Source of the DNA: Fulvia fulva
Lineage: Eukaryota > Ascomycota > Dothideomycetes > Mycosphaerellales > Mycosphaerellaceae
Assembly: GCF_020509005.1 (NCBI RefSeq)
Contig: NC_063019.1
Coordinates: 2,790,001-2,854,000 of the forward strand
DNA: 64,000 bases
Reading direction: 5' to 3'
A program made the translations under genes and the position numbers. The notes beneath the pieces are model-generated. The model worked only from the letters and a program-made list of their open reading frames with translations. It had not been told where the DNA came from and ran no database searches. Each line of letters opens with the position of its first letter. Within the stretch, counting starts at the first letter, position 1. Shown one piece after another: positions 11,178 through 21,800 of the stretch.

Positions 11178-13889
11178 ATGTCGCATTCTCTGTCGGTGCC
11201 GTTAGGGCTGTCCACCATTGACTGCACTGATGGTGACAGCACAGCGACGGCTAGACCGCGAATCAATGGTCGATATCAGCGCTACAAAGCCAACACAGAC
11301 AAGCTAATCACATGGTTGGTCGAGACTGCGAACAGACAATGCGATGTAACTCGGCTCGTACGATCGCTACGCGGGCAAAGGGATTGGGGCCAATATGCGA
11401 AAGACACGATCTTCGAGGTACGTGCAGCAGAACTTGTGCCCCTAGCACAAGCCATCATCGCCGCTCGCCCTCTCGTCGGTATTCCTGCTGGTATCATGAC
11501 AACAGCGAAGGACGTCATTGTCGGCAGGCAGAGCTCCGCGGACAAGTATGCCAGGAGGTCGATGAAAAGGTTCAGCGCGCTTTTGGACGAAGACATAGCG
11601 CACCAACATTTCATCGGCGTCCTACAGCAAGTCCACGATGTTCTCAGTACGTCACATCAGCATCGAACAGATCAGCATGCTGTCGACCAATATCGCGACA
11701 CGTCACCCACAAGCACTAAGCGTATCAGCTCCTCTCCAGAGCCTGAGCGCAACACCTTCGACCACTCGACATCACGCGACTCTGCTACGATCAATAACGA
11801 GACCACTGCCACCTCGTATATACATAATCATGCTCCCCTTGATCTTTCAAAGGCAAGCTTCAAGCTAGAGAAGCAAAAGGACGACCGACTCTTTGCCTTG
11901 TGCTGTCACTTACACGATCTGGGAGATGCTCGTGCTATGATCCGAGATGCCTGGGTACAGTACATGGATGGAAATTTCAGTTTCCTGGCAGCCAGTATAA
12001 CCACTGATGCAGGCTTTGGGCTGATGCGGTGTCTCGACGATGAGTTTGCGGTGCTCAACCAAGAGCTCGCGACGTACGAAGATATCCTGAACTTCCTGCA
12101 TCTCGACGTGGTGTGGTACCCTGGAGACAAGTGCGTTCTCATTGTCAACGAAGGATACAACAAGGAAAACCTCACTTTCGACGCCGGTCAGAATGTTACC
12201 GAGCTGTTGTGTGGGCCGGGAGCTCTCACCGTCAGATATCACGCTGCTCAGATGAGGCATTTCCAGCCTAAGGACCGGAAGGGATCTCAAAAAGAAAACA
12301 TATCGCATGACTGTCTCGCTCAGTGGAGTCGATCCCATCCATTGGCTGAGACTATATACTCCAACTGTTTCTTTCTGTTCGGAAAGTTGCAGACTCAAGA
12401 TCGTTTCGACGACTTCATCTCTGCCTTTGTCGATGTCGCAAGTTCCGGTCAGCGACGAACTTGGCATGTTGTGGCCACCCAGACTTACATGGACGTGTTT
12501 GATATCCCAGGGATGAAGAAGTCTATGGGTATGGATACACTCAAACAAGCAGCATCCATGTGCCAGACAACGCATGAACAGATCCACGAGTACTTCAAGT
12601 CCCATCTTGCTGAGATACTTGGAGCTAAGCATGCCATACAGTGGTTTTTGGGTGCCTCTAGAAGCACGCACAAAGCCATGAAGGTTTCTGAGTCTGATCA
12701 CAGCGCCCTACGTTCTGGTAAGATGCACTCCGCGAAGTTTAAGGCGCAGATGCAAGTCATGAGGGAAAACGTCAACAACTGGACTCGTGGCTTGGAGGAT
12801 CAACTCCCAACGTGCGCTGGGAGCTCGGCTATTTCTATCAAGCTGCTCATGCTTGAGGAGGGCGTCCGGTCCTGCAACGATAACATTATGGTACATGCGA
12901 TGGCGTTTCTCTACAAAGCTGCCCGTCATGTCGGATACGCAAACCTGAATTGGCCAGACATGGAGTTCTTGATTCAGTCTCAACCTAGTGGGAGCTCTTT
13001 CGCCCCTGGCAGCACAAGAACTACAACACTTTCAGGGTTGCTGAGATCTTTCGAAACGAGCGCCGGGATCTACATCGCAGCTCATACTGGCACGCCCGCG
13101 GCGCCTGATCCACTGCGCAACGGCAGGCCAGTCCGCGTGGGAGCCGATTTTACCTCGAGACTTCTCGCAGCCCTTCATGGTGACGGCAAAAGCTTCGTCT
13201 CTCTCCCAACAACCAAGCTCGTGCAGATCCTTCTGCATCAGGTCACCTCAGCAGAAGAAGCGACTCAAGAAGCCAAAGGCAAGGGACAAGCGTCGCAGTC
13301 AAAGACGTACAGCGTGTCAGAACTTCTTGCAACCTTCATGTCATCCTTCAAGCAAGATGAACCAAATTTGAATTTCAACTACGCGGGTTTTTGGATCGAC
13401 TGCAGCCAGCTCTTGCACGATATTGTAGGGGCACTGAAATCTCACAAGAGCATGAAGCCGAGCGACGTGGCAAGATACGTTGAAAGTTCGGACGGCCCCC
13501 GAAGGTTTGCACACTTCACACTTGGCGAAGCTGCAGCTGCTCAGGATGATCGGGAGTTGCTGTCCTTGTCGCTTCTAGCAGCTGTCGGGCCACTCATTGA
13601 CGCTCACATCGAGAGAGACGGGAATAGCTTTGTCAAGGCGGCGTACGGGCAGTCGAGTGGGCATTTACCGAAGCAAGCATGCCCGCACAATGAGGTAGAC
13701 TACCCCTCATGGAGAGCGGAAAGGCTGAAGGAGGCCATGACGATGGCAAGCGAGGAAACACACGTTGCCATCTCAGGAGGTCTGGCAGTGCTGTACCATC
13801 CTCGCCTTACGCTGGACGATCTTGAAAAAGCCAGAGCGGACGAGAAGGAGGAAAGGGAATCGATGTTGCCCGGCTATATGCTTCGCTAG
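11178..13889 (+). CDS. DUF6604-type protein, tandem copy B
   Basis: An intact intronless frame of 903 residues, parallel to copy A along its whole length. Shared landmarks in the same order are YQRYKANTDKLITWLVETAN, HFIGVLQQVHDVL, FKLEKQKDDRLFALCCHLHD, QTYMDVFDIPG, FLYKAARHVGYANLNWPDME, DEPNLNFNYAGFWIDCSQLL and GQSSGHLPKQA. Spacing is conserved, but identity looks only moderate and the linker near residues 160-215 is unrelated, so the duplication is not recent. Both frames staying open over 2.7 kb implies selection on both copies. An N-terminal extension before the YQRYK block (about 30 residues) is longer than in copy A. Function is unknown; no signal peptide or enzyme motif was recognised. 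Confidence 0.85.
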   Translation: MSHSLSVPLGLSTIDCTDGDSTATARPRINGRYQRYKANTDKLITWLVETANRQCDVTRLVRSLRGQRDWGQYAKDTIFEVRAAELVPLAQAIIAARPLVGIPAGIMTTAKDVIVGRQSSADKYARRSMKRFSALLDEDIAHQHFIGVLQQVHDVLSTSHQHRTDQHAVDQYRDTSPTSTKRISSSPEPERNTFDHSTSRDSATINNETTATSYIHNHAPLDLSKASFKLEKQKDDRLFALCCHLHDLGDARAMIRDAWVQYMDGNFSFLAASITTDAGFGLMRCLDDEFAVLNQELATYEDILNFLHLDVVWYPGDKCVLIVNEGYNKENLTFDAGQNVTELLCGPGALTVRYHAAQMRHFQPKDRKGSQKENISHDCLAQWSRSHPLAETIYSNCFFLFGKLQTQDRFDDFISAFVDVASSGQRRTWHVVATQTYMDVFDIPGMKKSMGMDTLKQAASMCQTTHEQIHEYFKSHLAEILGAKHAIQWFLGASRSTHKAMKVSESDHSALRSGKMHSAKFKAQMQVMRENVNNWTRGLEDQLPTCAGSSAISIKLLMLEEGVRSCNDNIMVHAMAFLYKAARHVGYANLNWPDMEFLIQSQPSGSSFAPGSTRTTTLSGLLRSFETSAGIYIAAHTGTPAAPDPLRNGRPVRVGADFTSRLLAALHGDGKSFVSLPTTKLVQILLHQVTSAEEATQEAKGKGQASQSKTYSVSELLATFMSSFKQDEPNLNFNYAGFWIDCSQLLHDIVGALKSHKSMKPSDVARYVESSDGPRRFAHFTLGEAAAAQDDRELLSLSLLAAVGPLIDAHIERDGNSFVKAAYGQSSGHLPKQACPHNEVDYPSWRAERLKEAMTMASEETHVAISGGLAVLYHPRLTLDDLEKARADEKEERESMLPGYMLR

Positions 13890-14219
13890 GACTCTGTCGA
13901 TGATGGAATCAATCTGTGTACGCCCGCGAGGAGGAGCAGGGGTCGTTGTCAGAATTGGACCTACTGCTACAAGGCTTTGCTGGACGGCCTTTCTTTCTCG
14001 GTGCATCAGTGAGTCTTCACATTTCAAGGAGGATTCGGGGCGACATGCCCCGACGTTGACCTACTTTCCTCTTCTGGAAGCTAGAGCCGCCATTGGCTTT
14101 CGTCATATCCTGCCTCTGCATCACACGATGCCGCCATCGTGCATGGGGCTATGCAACATCACGTCCAGACTCTGACCTCTTGTTGACCACTTCGATTCCA
14201 TCCCTCAGGTATCGCCACC
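13890..14219. other. Intergenic, DUF6604 copy B to DUF1349 gene
   Basis: About 330 bases with no supported feature. The ATG at 14220 is preceded by CGCCACC, a good start context. Confidence 0.5.
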
Positions 14220-14921
14220 ATGCTTCACCTTTCATATCTGGCCCTTGTGGGCAGCGCTCTCATGACCACAACGCTTGCCCACAGCACAGAACGCAATTCC
14301 CACTGGAAGACGTTGAACAATCCAGTTGTCCACGACGTTAACTCGACAACCTTCACTATCACCACCCCTCCAGCAACAGATATCTGGCGACCCAATGTCA
14401 CGGCCGACAGCTTTACAGCACCCTACGTATACAAAGTCTGCAAGACTGCTGACTTCCAACGCATCTCGGTGACCATAGATGCCTATTGGAAGACGCAGTA
14501 CGATCAAGGTGGAATCGCAGTTGTCCTTCCTTCCAGTTCGAAGCACCATGGCTCTCACAAGAACGGTCGAGAATCAAACAAGTGGATCAAAACCGGCATT
14601 GAATACTACCTTGGAGCGCCGCAGTTCGGCACTGTAGCGACATATGCTTTCTCAGACTGGAGTCTGAGTCCTGTCAGACCGGAAGGTAGCACGGCTGGTA
14701 GCTTTCTGCTAGAGAGGAACACAAATGAGGCGTGGGTATACACCAAGACAGAAGAGGGACAGTACCCGCTAAGAAAAGTGACTTGGGCGTTCTTGGAGGG
14801 AAGAAGTGACGAGGACGCGGAGGTGTGGGTGGGAGTCTATGCTGCAAAGCCGACGTATACAGAGGGCGATTTGAACGAGGGGCTGGAGGTGACGTTTAGG
14901 GATCTAGTGGTTGAGTGCTAG
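14220..14921 (+). CDS. Secreted DUF1349-like protein
   Basis: A 233-residue intronless frame. Residues 1-20 (LHLSYLALVGSALMTTTLAH) look like a signal peptide with cleavage near Ala19-His20. The body matches the DUF1349 concanavalin-A-like fold: ATDIWRPNVTADSFTAPYVY, then YDQGGIAVVLPSS, WIKTGIEYYLGAPQFGTVAT, FSDWSLSPV, and WAFLEGRSDEDAEVWVGVYA near the end. Proteins of this group are small beta-sandwiches of unproven function, often cytosolic; a signal peptide here would place this one outside the cell. Only two cysteines are seen in the mature part. Putative N-glycosylation sites are present (NST, NVT). The family is likely; the role is not known. Confidence 0.75.
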   Translation: MLHLSYLALVGSALMTTTLAHSTERNSHWKTLNNPVVHDVNSTTFTITTPPATDIWRPNVTADSFTAPYVYKVCKTADFQRISVTIDAYWKTQYDQGGIAVVLPSSSKHHGSHKNGRESNKWIKTGIEYYLGAPQFGTVATYAFSDWSLSPVRPEGSTAGSFLLERNTNEAWVYTKTEEGQYPLRKVTWAFLEGRSDEDAEVWVGVYAAKPTYTEGDLNEGLEVTFRDLVVEC

Positions 14922-15097
14922 GTGGACTAGGCGCACATGTGAATGAAGCTTCGCCGGTGTACCTTCTGGCTGTCACGAGTCCTTACTACAGTTGAGCATA
15001 CGTAGCAAACAACATCCACTCCTCGTGCCAATCCACCTCGTGAACGACGTCTAGTACACGCTTTCCCACATTTCCTTCCCTTCACGATCAGCACTAC

Positions 15098-15892
15098 ATG
15101 GCCGCCCAAAACCACGTTCCCGCACCTGGAGCGAAACCTACACAGATCCCATCCGCCAACCCGGACTCAGTATCAGACCCAGAATCCGAAGACGAAGACC
15201 CCTGGATCTCAACCTGTATCTGCGGCTCCTCGACACCACCCCTCGACTCAGCTGGCAACACTTCCCCCGAGATCATGTGCGACGTCTGCTCCGGCGCCAC
15301 CGAGCACTGGCAACACAACGTCTGCATGGGCCTTCCCCTTTCCGAGGAAGAACTCCCGGATCATTATGTCTGCCATCTATGCGATGCGGAGGTGGTCGCG
15401 TTGCAGCGACTCAGAGGCGAGGGGAAAGTTGATTTCATCGGCAAGTGCCATGAGGAGACCAGGCAAGCGTTAAGTAGGGGCGAGAGGATCTGGGGGCGGA
15501 GGGTGGAGAGGTGGAGGAAGGAGGTGTTGATGATTAGGAGTGGGGTTCTAGGGGCTGTGGAAGTGGTGGGGGATCCGAGGGTTGCGGATGTTAGGGTGAG
15601 GAGGAAAGTGAAGGTGAGGATTTGGGTGAGGCCGAGAGAGGAGAAGGCGGCAGGGGCTAAGGCGCAGGCTCCGCCGGTCGGTGAGAAAGAAAGAAGGCCG
15701 AAGTCGAAAGCAGCGGTACGGATGCCGACGAAGGTGAGGAAGAGAACAGTGTTGGAGGAGCCAGAGGTTAAGCCTGTTAAGAAGGCGAAGGTGAAGCCGC
15801 CGAGGAAGAAGGCTAAGCATCATGATGGTAAGTCTTACTGATGTATGCTGGAAGGCGCCGATACATCGACCGTCATAGATATTGGTAGGTGA
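15098..15892 (+). CDS. PHD-finger protein with basic C-terminal tail
   Basis: An open frame 15098-15841 encodes 247 residues. The zinc finger spans about residues 39-95: TCICG, then CDVCSGATEHWQHNVCMG, then YVCHLC, the C4-H-C3 order of a PHD finger, a reader of histone H3 tails in other proteins. Residues 130-247 are very rich in Lys, Arg, Pro and Val (KAKVKPPRKKAKHH), consistent with nuclear location and DNA or RNA contact. A donor GTAAGT at 15828 and acceptor at 15878 (51 nt, the usual local size) would replace the last residues by DIGR with a stop at 15892; this spliced model also gives 247 residues. Either end is possible; I list the spliced one. Confidence 0.75.
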
Positions 15893-16235
15893 CATTGCGC
15901 CTCGTGGCCGTCCTCTTTCCCAGCCTCGTGGCCTTCTACCATAATCCCCTTACCCATCCCCGGCTCCAGGCGCTCTTACACCGCCCTGATCACCACCCCA
16001 ATCCCCCTTCACAACCAACCGCGCCGCATCCAAGCGGCCATGGCAATGAAGCGCAGCAGTCACGGCGCATCACCAGTTCGCATCATTCCCCACTGGCAAA
16101 CCGTCGCCGCATTCACCACATCATGGCACATTTCTTCTTGCTGCGACTTCATTCGCCCTTATCATTACAACAAATCGCACTCGCTCCTGATACGGGTAAT
16201 TTCTACCTCCACCGTCACCGTCAGTCGCTCACTCC
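15893..16235. other. Intergenic, C-rich leader
   Basis: About 340 bases, rich in C and in CA/CC words, leading into the ATG at 16236. It is probably the promoter and 5' leader of the downstream gene. No other feature was seen. Confidence 0.45.
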
Positions 16236-18026
16236 ATGTCCAATAATAACTTCACCTTCTTCGACCAATTCGACTTCACCAAGGGCTTTGCGGCACCCGA
16301 TCTTATGGCGGGCTTTGCCCAGGACGATCAGAATCAATATATTGACCCTGCGCTGCTGCAGCTTGATGCGCAGAGTGGTGATGGCGCAGGCCAGGTGTCG
16401 GCGAGTGTGGGTGTAAACCCGCAGCCCGCACTTGACGATGTTGACTGGGATAACTTGCTCAGGGACTTCCCGAGCCACGACGACGAAGGCACGCAAGCCA
16501 TTGCTGTACTCCCCGAAAAGCCTCCATCGGAATCTGTTCAACACCATACAATACCTCCCGGATCGAGCCACAGCCCGCACTTCGGCCTCCAAGTCGATCG
16601 ATCACAATTCGATCACGATCTCACTAGCCAGTCATTTCAAAGAACTGCAGCCTCCGCCAGATCTCAGGTGCAGAATCTATCTCCCAACATGCACCACATC
16701 CCGAATCTCGGTCGTGCGCCAGAAGGTCACTACAGCCCGCCGTCCTGGTCGAACCAAGTGCCAGCTTCTTTGCGCACACCTCAGATGCAGCAAACTTTCA
16801 TGACGGGGCACAACATGACACAGAACAATCCGTACAGTAGCCCTGTGCATTCTATCGAGGCTGAACATCAGCAGTACGCTTCGCATCAGCAGCGGTTCAC
16901 GCAGCGGCCGATACACGGTCAATACAGCCAGGTCCAGCAGGGCTATGTTGTCCGTGATGTTGAGCAGGACAGTCCAGGCATAATTCATCAGTACAGCCCA
17001 GGCCCTGAAGCCTCTCCCGATCCAGAGTATTCTGATGCTGGTAGTCGACGGCCAAAGGGCAAGGGCAGAGCTCGCGACGGCTCAACGCCGCACGAGAACC
17101 CGCGCTGTCTTGATTGTGGCAAACGGTACCGACTGACCAAGAGCGAGGGCCGCTGTTCACGTTGCGCAGACAAACACATTCGGAGATTGGCCGGTCAGCA
17201 ACCGCACACTTATGTCCTGGATCCGTCAGTGCCAGACATTGCCACCGCGAGACAGATTGTGAGCCCGCTAATTCCAGGTCGAAACCTCTGCAATGACGAC
17301 TACCACCGGTTCGCAGGTCAAGAGAACCTTTGGGTGGAGCGACTTCTGCAAGCTGTCAATGTCGTGCAGTCGGAGGCGAATGATGGCAGTGTCTGGGCAC
17401 TTCGGCAGCAGACATACCTCAACGAAAAGGCCGAGCTCGAGAAAGGCTACACCGACCAGCAAGTCACTGCCCGACTCCGCGCTCTGTACCAGGAGATCGT
17501 CAACTACCACGCGGGCGGACCAGCAGTGTATGCAATAGGTGGCGACAACGCAGGCTACACCGACAACCGCATCCTGACATTCTCTAAGCGCATCAACATG
17601 ATATGCGGAATCATGGCCAACAACAAGCGAGTGGTGATGGACGTTGTCGAAGGCCGCGGTGTCCAGGGTCTCGTTGCTAACCCGGAGGTGTACAACCGTC
17701 GGAAACAGTCAAACAATAACTGCAACGAGGAGAAGAAGCGTATCATGGAGAAGGGCAAGGAGGTCGAGGGTGTGACGCCTGGACCGAAGACCAGGAAGCG
17801 GAGGAGGACTGCTGCTTCGATGGAGCCTGATGTGGACGGGTACGAGCCGGTCGAGACTGAACATGCCCAAGCTGCTCCGTCTGATGGCCTGAGAAGAAGT
17901 CCTCGTTTGGCGGAGCAGCTGGAAAACGCTCTTGCCGATATCGATGGTGTGGAGCGCGAGGGCTTGGGGGATGATGAGTACATTCCGCTTCAGGGCTACT
18001 CCGCGGTCAACGGTGGCTACAGGTAG
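16236..18026 (+). CDS. Uncharacterised nuclear-looking protein with CX2C-CX2C site
   Basis: An intronless 596-residue frame; I do not recognise the family. Residues 1-280 are Gln, His, Ser and Pro rich, with an acidic hydrophobic start (FFDQFDFTKGF, DDVDWDNLL) that looks like an activation region. At about residues 290-312 there is a small zinc-ribbon-like site, CLDCGKRYRLTKSEGRCSRC, preceded by the basic run KGKGRARDG. Residues 325-480 are an ordered helical domain (LWVERLLQAVNVVQ, TARLRALYQEIVNYH, RINMICGIMANNKRVVMDVV). The tail has a clear basic nuclear-signal patch, PKTRKRRRTA, and an acidic end. A chromatin or transcription role is an inference from composition only. Confidence 0.8.
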   Translation: MSNNNFTFFDQFDFTKGFAAPDLMAGFAQDDQNQYIDPALLQLDAQSGDGAGQVSASVGVNPQPALDDVDWDNLLRDFPSHDDEGTQAIAVLPEKPPSESVQHHTIPPGSSHSPHFGLQVDRSQFDHDLTSQSFQRTAASARSQVQNLSPNMHHIPNLGRAPEGHYSPPSWSNQVPASLRTPQMQQTFMTGHNMTQNNPYSSPVHSIEAEHQQYASHQQRFTQRPIHGQYSQVQQGYVVRDVEQDSPGIIHQYSPGPEASPDPEYSDAGSRRPKGKGRARDGSTPHENPRCLDCGKRYRLTKSEGRCSRCADKHIRRLAGQQPHTYVLDPSVPDIATARQIVSPLIPGRNLCNDDYHRFAGQENLWVERLLQAVNVVQSEANDGSVWALRQQTYLNEKAELEKGYTDQQVTARLRALYQEIVNYHAGGPAVYAIGGDNAGYTDNRILTFSKRINMICGIMANNKRVVMDVVEGRGVQGLVANPEVYNRRKQSNNNCNEEKKRIMEKGKEVEGVTPGPKTRKRRRTAASMEPDVDGYEPVETEHAQAAPSDGLRRSPRLAEQLENALADIDGVEREGLGDDEYIPLQGYSAVNGGYR

Positions 18027-18869
18027 GCAGGATGCCACCTCCACTGATCTATGGTCCCCTGCGGTCGGAGTTTTCTTCGCGCCGTTGGCGGCTTGTCTTG
18101 CTGCCGCGTGGAAACATCGTCTCGGCGATATTTTTGTTGATTCTGTGATTTTGAGCATGGCGGCAATGTTCCATGTACATACTGGCGAGGTAGTGTTCGC
18201 TAGAGGAACAATGTCAGCCAGGGAGGCCACGGAATGGCAAGTCGTCTTCGATGCCATGTTATGACAAACGAAGCAGGAGTGACACACTTCTTGACGGTGT
18301 TGTTTTTGCCATTACCGAACCTCGTGTCGAGGAAGCGGCGGAAATGGGGCTGTGACAGGCATGGCCAGGGTTTTGCGGGCGGCCATGGGAGGTCCCTGTC
18401 AAGTGTGGAGTAGCAACGTGGTATGCGCGTTGTCAGCGACCACGACATCTTCGACAAGCACAGCATTGCGGACCATTTGGTGCAATAGAAGTGGTCGTGT
18501 ATAGATACTGCATAGTAATCATGCTGCGGCTCCGCAAGCAAAAAGCGGCACGATCGAACGCCTCGAGCCTCTTTGTCTTCACTCTTTCACATGGGGGCGT
18601 GCACAGATGGTGCATTTCCGGCCGATGGCGTGATCAGGACTCGTCTCCGTGCCACTCATACGCGCTGCTTACCTCGTGCACGTGACTGCAACGGCGAGCG
18701 GCCAGAAAATCTGCCATGTCTCATGTCTGGCGGGCCGAGTGCGCTCTGGAGTGCTTTGAATGACATGTACACATTTCCTGACCGTCCGCGCTTGCTTGCC
18801 ACCAGTGACTTGTCTTTTGTTTCAGGCGGGCATGCAGTAACGTCCTCTACACCTTCCCCAAGAGCCACA
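18027..18869. other. Intergenic, upstream of MET5
   Basis: About 840 bases. It holds the 3' end of the preceding gene and the promoter and leader of the sulfite reductase gene. Open frames on both strands are short and have no family. Cys3/MetR-type sulfur control would be expected for such a gene, but I could not point to a definite site. Confidence 0.45.
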
Positions 18870-21800
18870 ATGGCTTCCATCCAAACAGCTGGCGAGGCAG
18901 GTCAGTACCGTCTAGCCCACTACGCGCAGAGACAATGGCTGTTGCTCTGCACCGATGTTCCATCCGACGACGCAGCCGACGACGGTATGACATGCTGACA
19001 TATACCCAACGCAGTGGCCCGCATTGCCTACCTGTCTTCAGATGCCATTGTCGACGTTCGATCCTCCCTCTCCACCGGCAGCGAGTTCTCGAAACACCTC
19101 ACTTCATACGCGAGCAAAGAGGCGTCGAGCATCATCTGCAAGGCCACGCCGGAGGTCATCCCAACACGCCATAATGCAGACCCATTGCTCAGTGTGCATA
19201 GCCTGGTTCGCCATGGCAAGCTCACGAGCGTTACCACAGACAGTGGCATACTCGTGAAGAGCATTCCACACTTATACAAACTTGCGCAGCACCCAGTCGT
19301 GCTCCATGTAAGCTTGCAGCCAACCGGCTACCCCGACTATGCCGATATTACGAGTGTCCGAAACACTGGCTTCGCCTTCATCCAGAGTGCATCGCTGCAG
19401 GAGGCACAAGATTTGGCATTGACAGCACACGCCTTGGCACTCCGAAGTGGCCGAGGTGTAATCCACTTCTTCGATGCATCGAACAGCGCGCAGGATAGAC
19501 CCATTGCTCCAGAGCAGCGCGAAGTCGTGTCTCAGCTGTTGCCCGTTGATCTGGCACGGCAATACCAGGCGCTGAAGAGCGATGACGCGAACATATACGT
19601 GAGCGAGGGCCGGACAACACAAAGACCTTCCCCCGGAATCGAGCTCAACAGCAGCTCAAATGCCGCCAATGTGCCAACCACCAACGGCACATCTGGCGTC
19701 ACAAGCCCGCGGGAACCTTCAACTGCCTCCAACTCCTCCTCAGAGCGAAAGGGCAGCAGCTCTGGCGTGTCGGAGGCGGAGTCGGCAACAACAGTAGAGT
19801 CTGAGCCAAGACCTGTGCAGTCTGAAGATGTTGACACTATCTGCAAGAGCATCTGGTCAGACATCAAATCGCAGACTGGGAGACAGTACAGCGCTTTCAA
19901 CTACACCGGACCCGCGAACGCGACCAATGTACTTTTCCTTTTTGGCAGCGATCCAGGTCTTTTCAGCGCGGAATTCGATGCTGCTGCTTCCAAGGACTTC
20001 TTCTACAACGTTGGCCTAATAACACCTGTACTGTACAGACCTTGGCTCACAGAGCGCCTGATAGAAGCGCTGCCAAGGAGCGTCAAGCGGATTGCCGTTC
20101 TTGAGCAAATCAAGCGCAAGACTACCAAGTGGGGACCAGTCTTTCTTGACCTTCTCATGTCTCTGAAGTCCAGTTCTGATGGACCAGCTCCAACTATCGT
20201 TGGCTACCAGTTGGGATACATTGAGGGCTCAACTGTGACACAGGCACTTAGCGGCATTTTCCAGAATCTCACCGCACAATCTCCCATCCAGAACCTCGAA
20301 ATCGGCGCACACGATGGTCCAGAGAGGCAGAAAGAGCTAGCGGCGAAGCAGCCTGCGCTGGAGAACGCATACATGAAGATTCTCGATCAGCTTTTTGATC
20401 AAAGACTCTACATTGCAAACGCGCTCAAGTCCAGCAACACCGGCATCACCGATCAGATTCGCGCAAGCCCGGAATTCGGCTTTGGCTCTTTGATCGCGAG
20501 AAAAGAGCACCGGAAGAGATTCGTATCAGAGGTGCAGGCCGCGGCCAAGACTCGAGACTTCACCACAGACGCGCCACAAAAGTGGTTGTCAGACTGGGCA
20601 CTTGTTGCTGAAGAGAAGGAGAAGGCGAACAAGATCGCACCAGAAGTTGTGGCCAGACTTTCCAACGATGGCTCTCCAGCTGCGTACAAGCTACTCAGCT
20701 CGAAGGGCCTATTCTTCAAGGAGTCGCAGTGGCTTGTTGGTAGTGATGCATGGGCATACGATCTGGGCAACAGCGGTGTTCACCACGTCCTGGCCAGCGG
20801 CGAGAATGTCAACATGCTCATTGTCGATTCCACACCATACAGCGAGCGTGCTGCAGCCGATGCTGCTCGGAGAAAGAAGGACATTGGCCTTTACGCCATG
20901 AACTTCGGCAATGCGTATGTTGCAAGCACTGCGGTGTACAGCAGTTATACGCAGGTGCTGCAAGCCATGATGGAAGCCGAGCAGTTCAACGGACCATCTG
21001 TGGTGCTTGCTTACCTGCCCTACGAGTCCGAGAACGACAACCCGATCAAGGTTCTGCAAGAGACGAAGAAGGCTGTCGATCTTGGATACTGGCCACTGTA
21101 CAGGTGGGATCCACAGGCTGAGAACCGCAACGAGGAGAATTTCAAGCTTGACTCAGAGCGTATCAAGGAAGAGCTGAAGGAGTTCCTGGCAAGAGACAAC
21201 AAGCTCACCCAGCTGATGAGGAGACATCCACAATTCCACTCGAACCTCTCCGAGTCGTATGGCTCTGAAGTCCGAAAGGTGCAGAAGAGGAAGGCCAAGG
21301 GCGCCTACGAGGCACTTCTCGAGGGTCTTCAAGGCGCTCCGATGACTGTCCTCTTCGCTTCAGATGGTGGAAATGCCGAGAACCTTGCTAAGCGTCTTGC
21401 CAACCGCGGTAAGGCCCGTGGCCTCAAGACATACGCCATGGCAATGGACGACTACCCGATCGAGGATCTCGGCACCGAAGAGAACGTTGTCTTTATCTCA
21501 TCCACAGCTGGTCAGGGTGAGTTTCCACAGAACGGTCGCAACTTCTGGGAAGCCGTGAAGAACTCTACCGACATCGACCTGGCTGGCGTCAACTACACTG
21601 TTTTTGCGCTCGGTGACTCGCACTACTGGCCGCGCAAGGAGGACAAGCACTACTACAACAAGCCTGGTAAGGATCTCTACACACGCCTCGCTACGCTCGG
21701 AGGAAAGCAGATCGTCGACTGCGGACTTGGTGACGATCAAGATCCAGACGGCTACCAAACTGGCTACCAGGAGTGGGAGCCTAAGCTCTGGGACGCTCTC

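Noticed and set aside
18573..18998. 141-residue ORF overlapping MET5 exon 1
   Set aside because: It reads the MET5 leader, first exon and intron in another frame and shows no domain.
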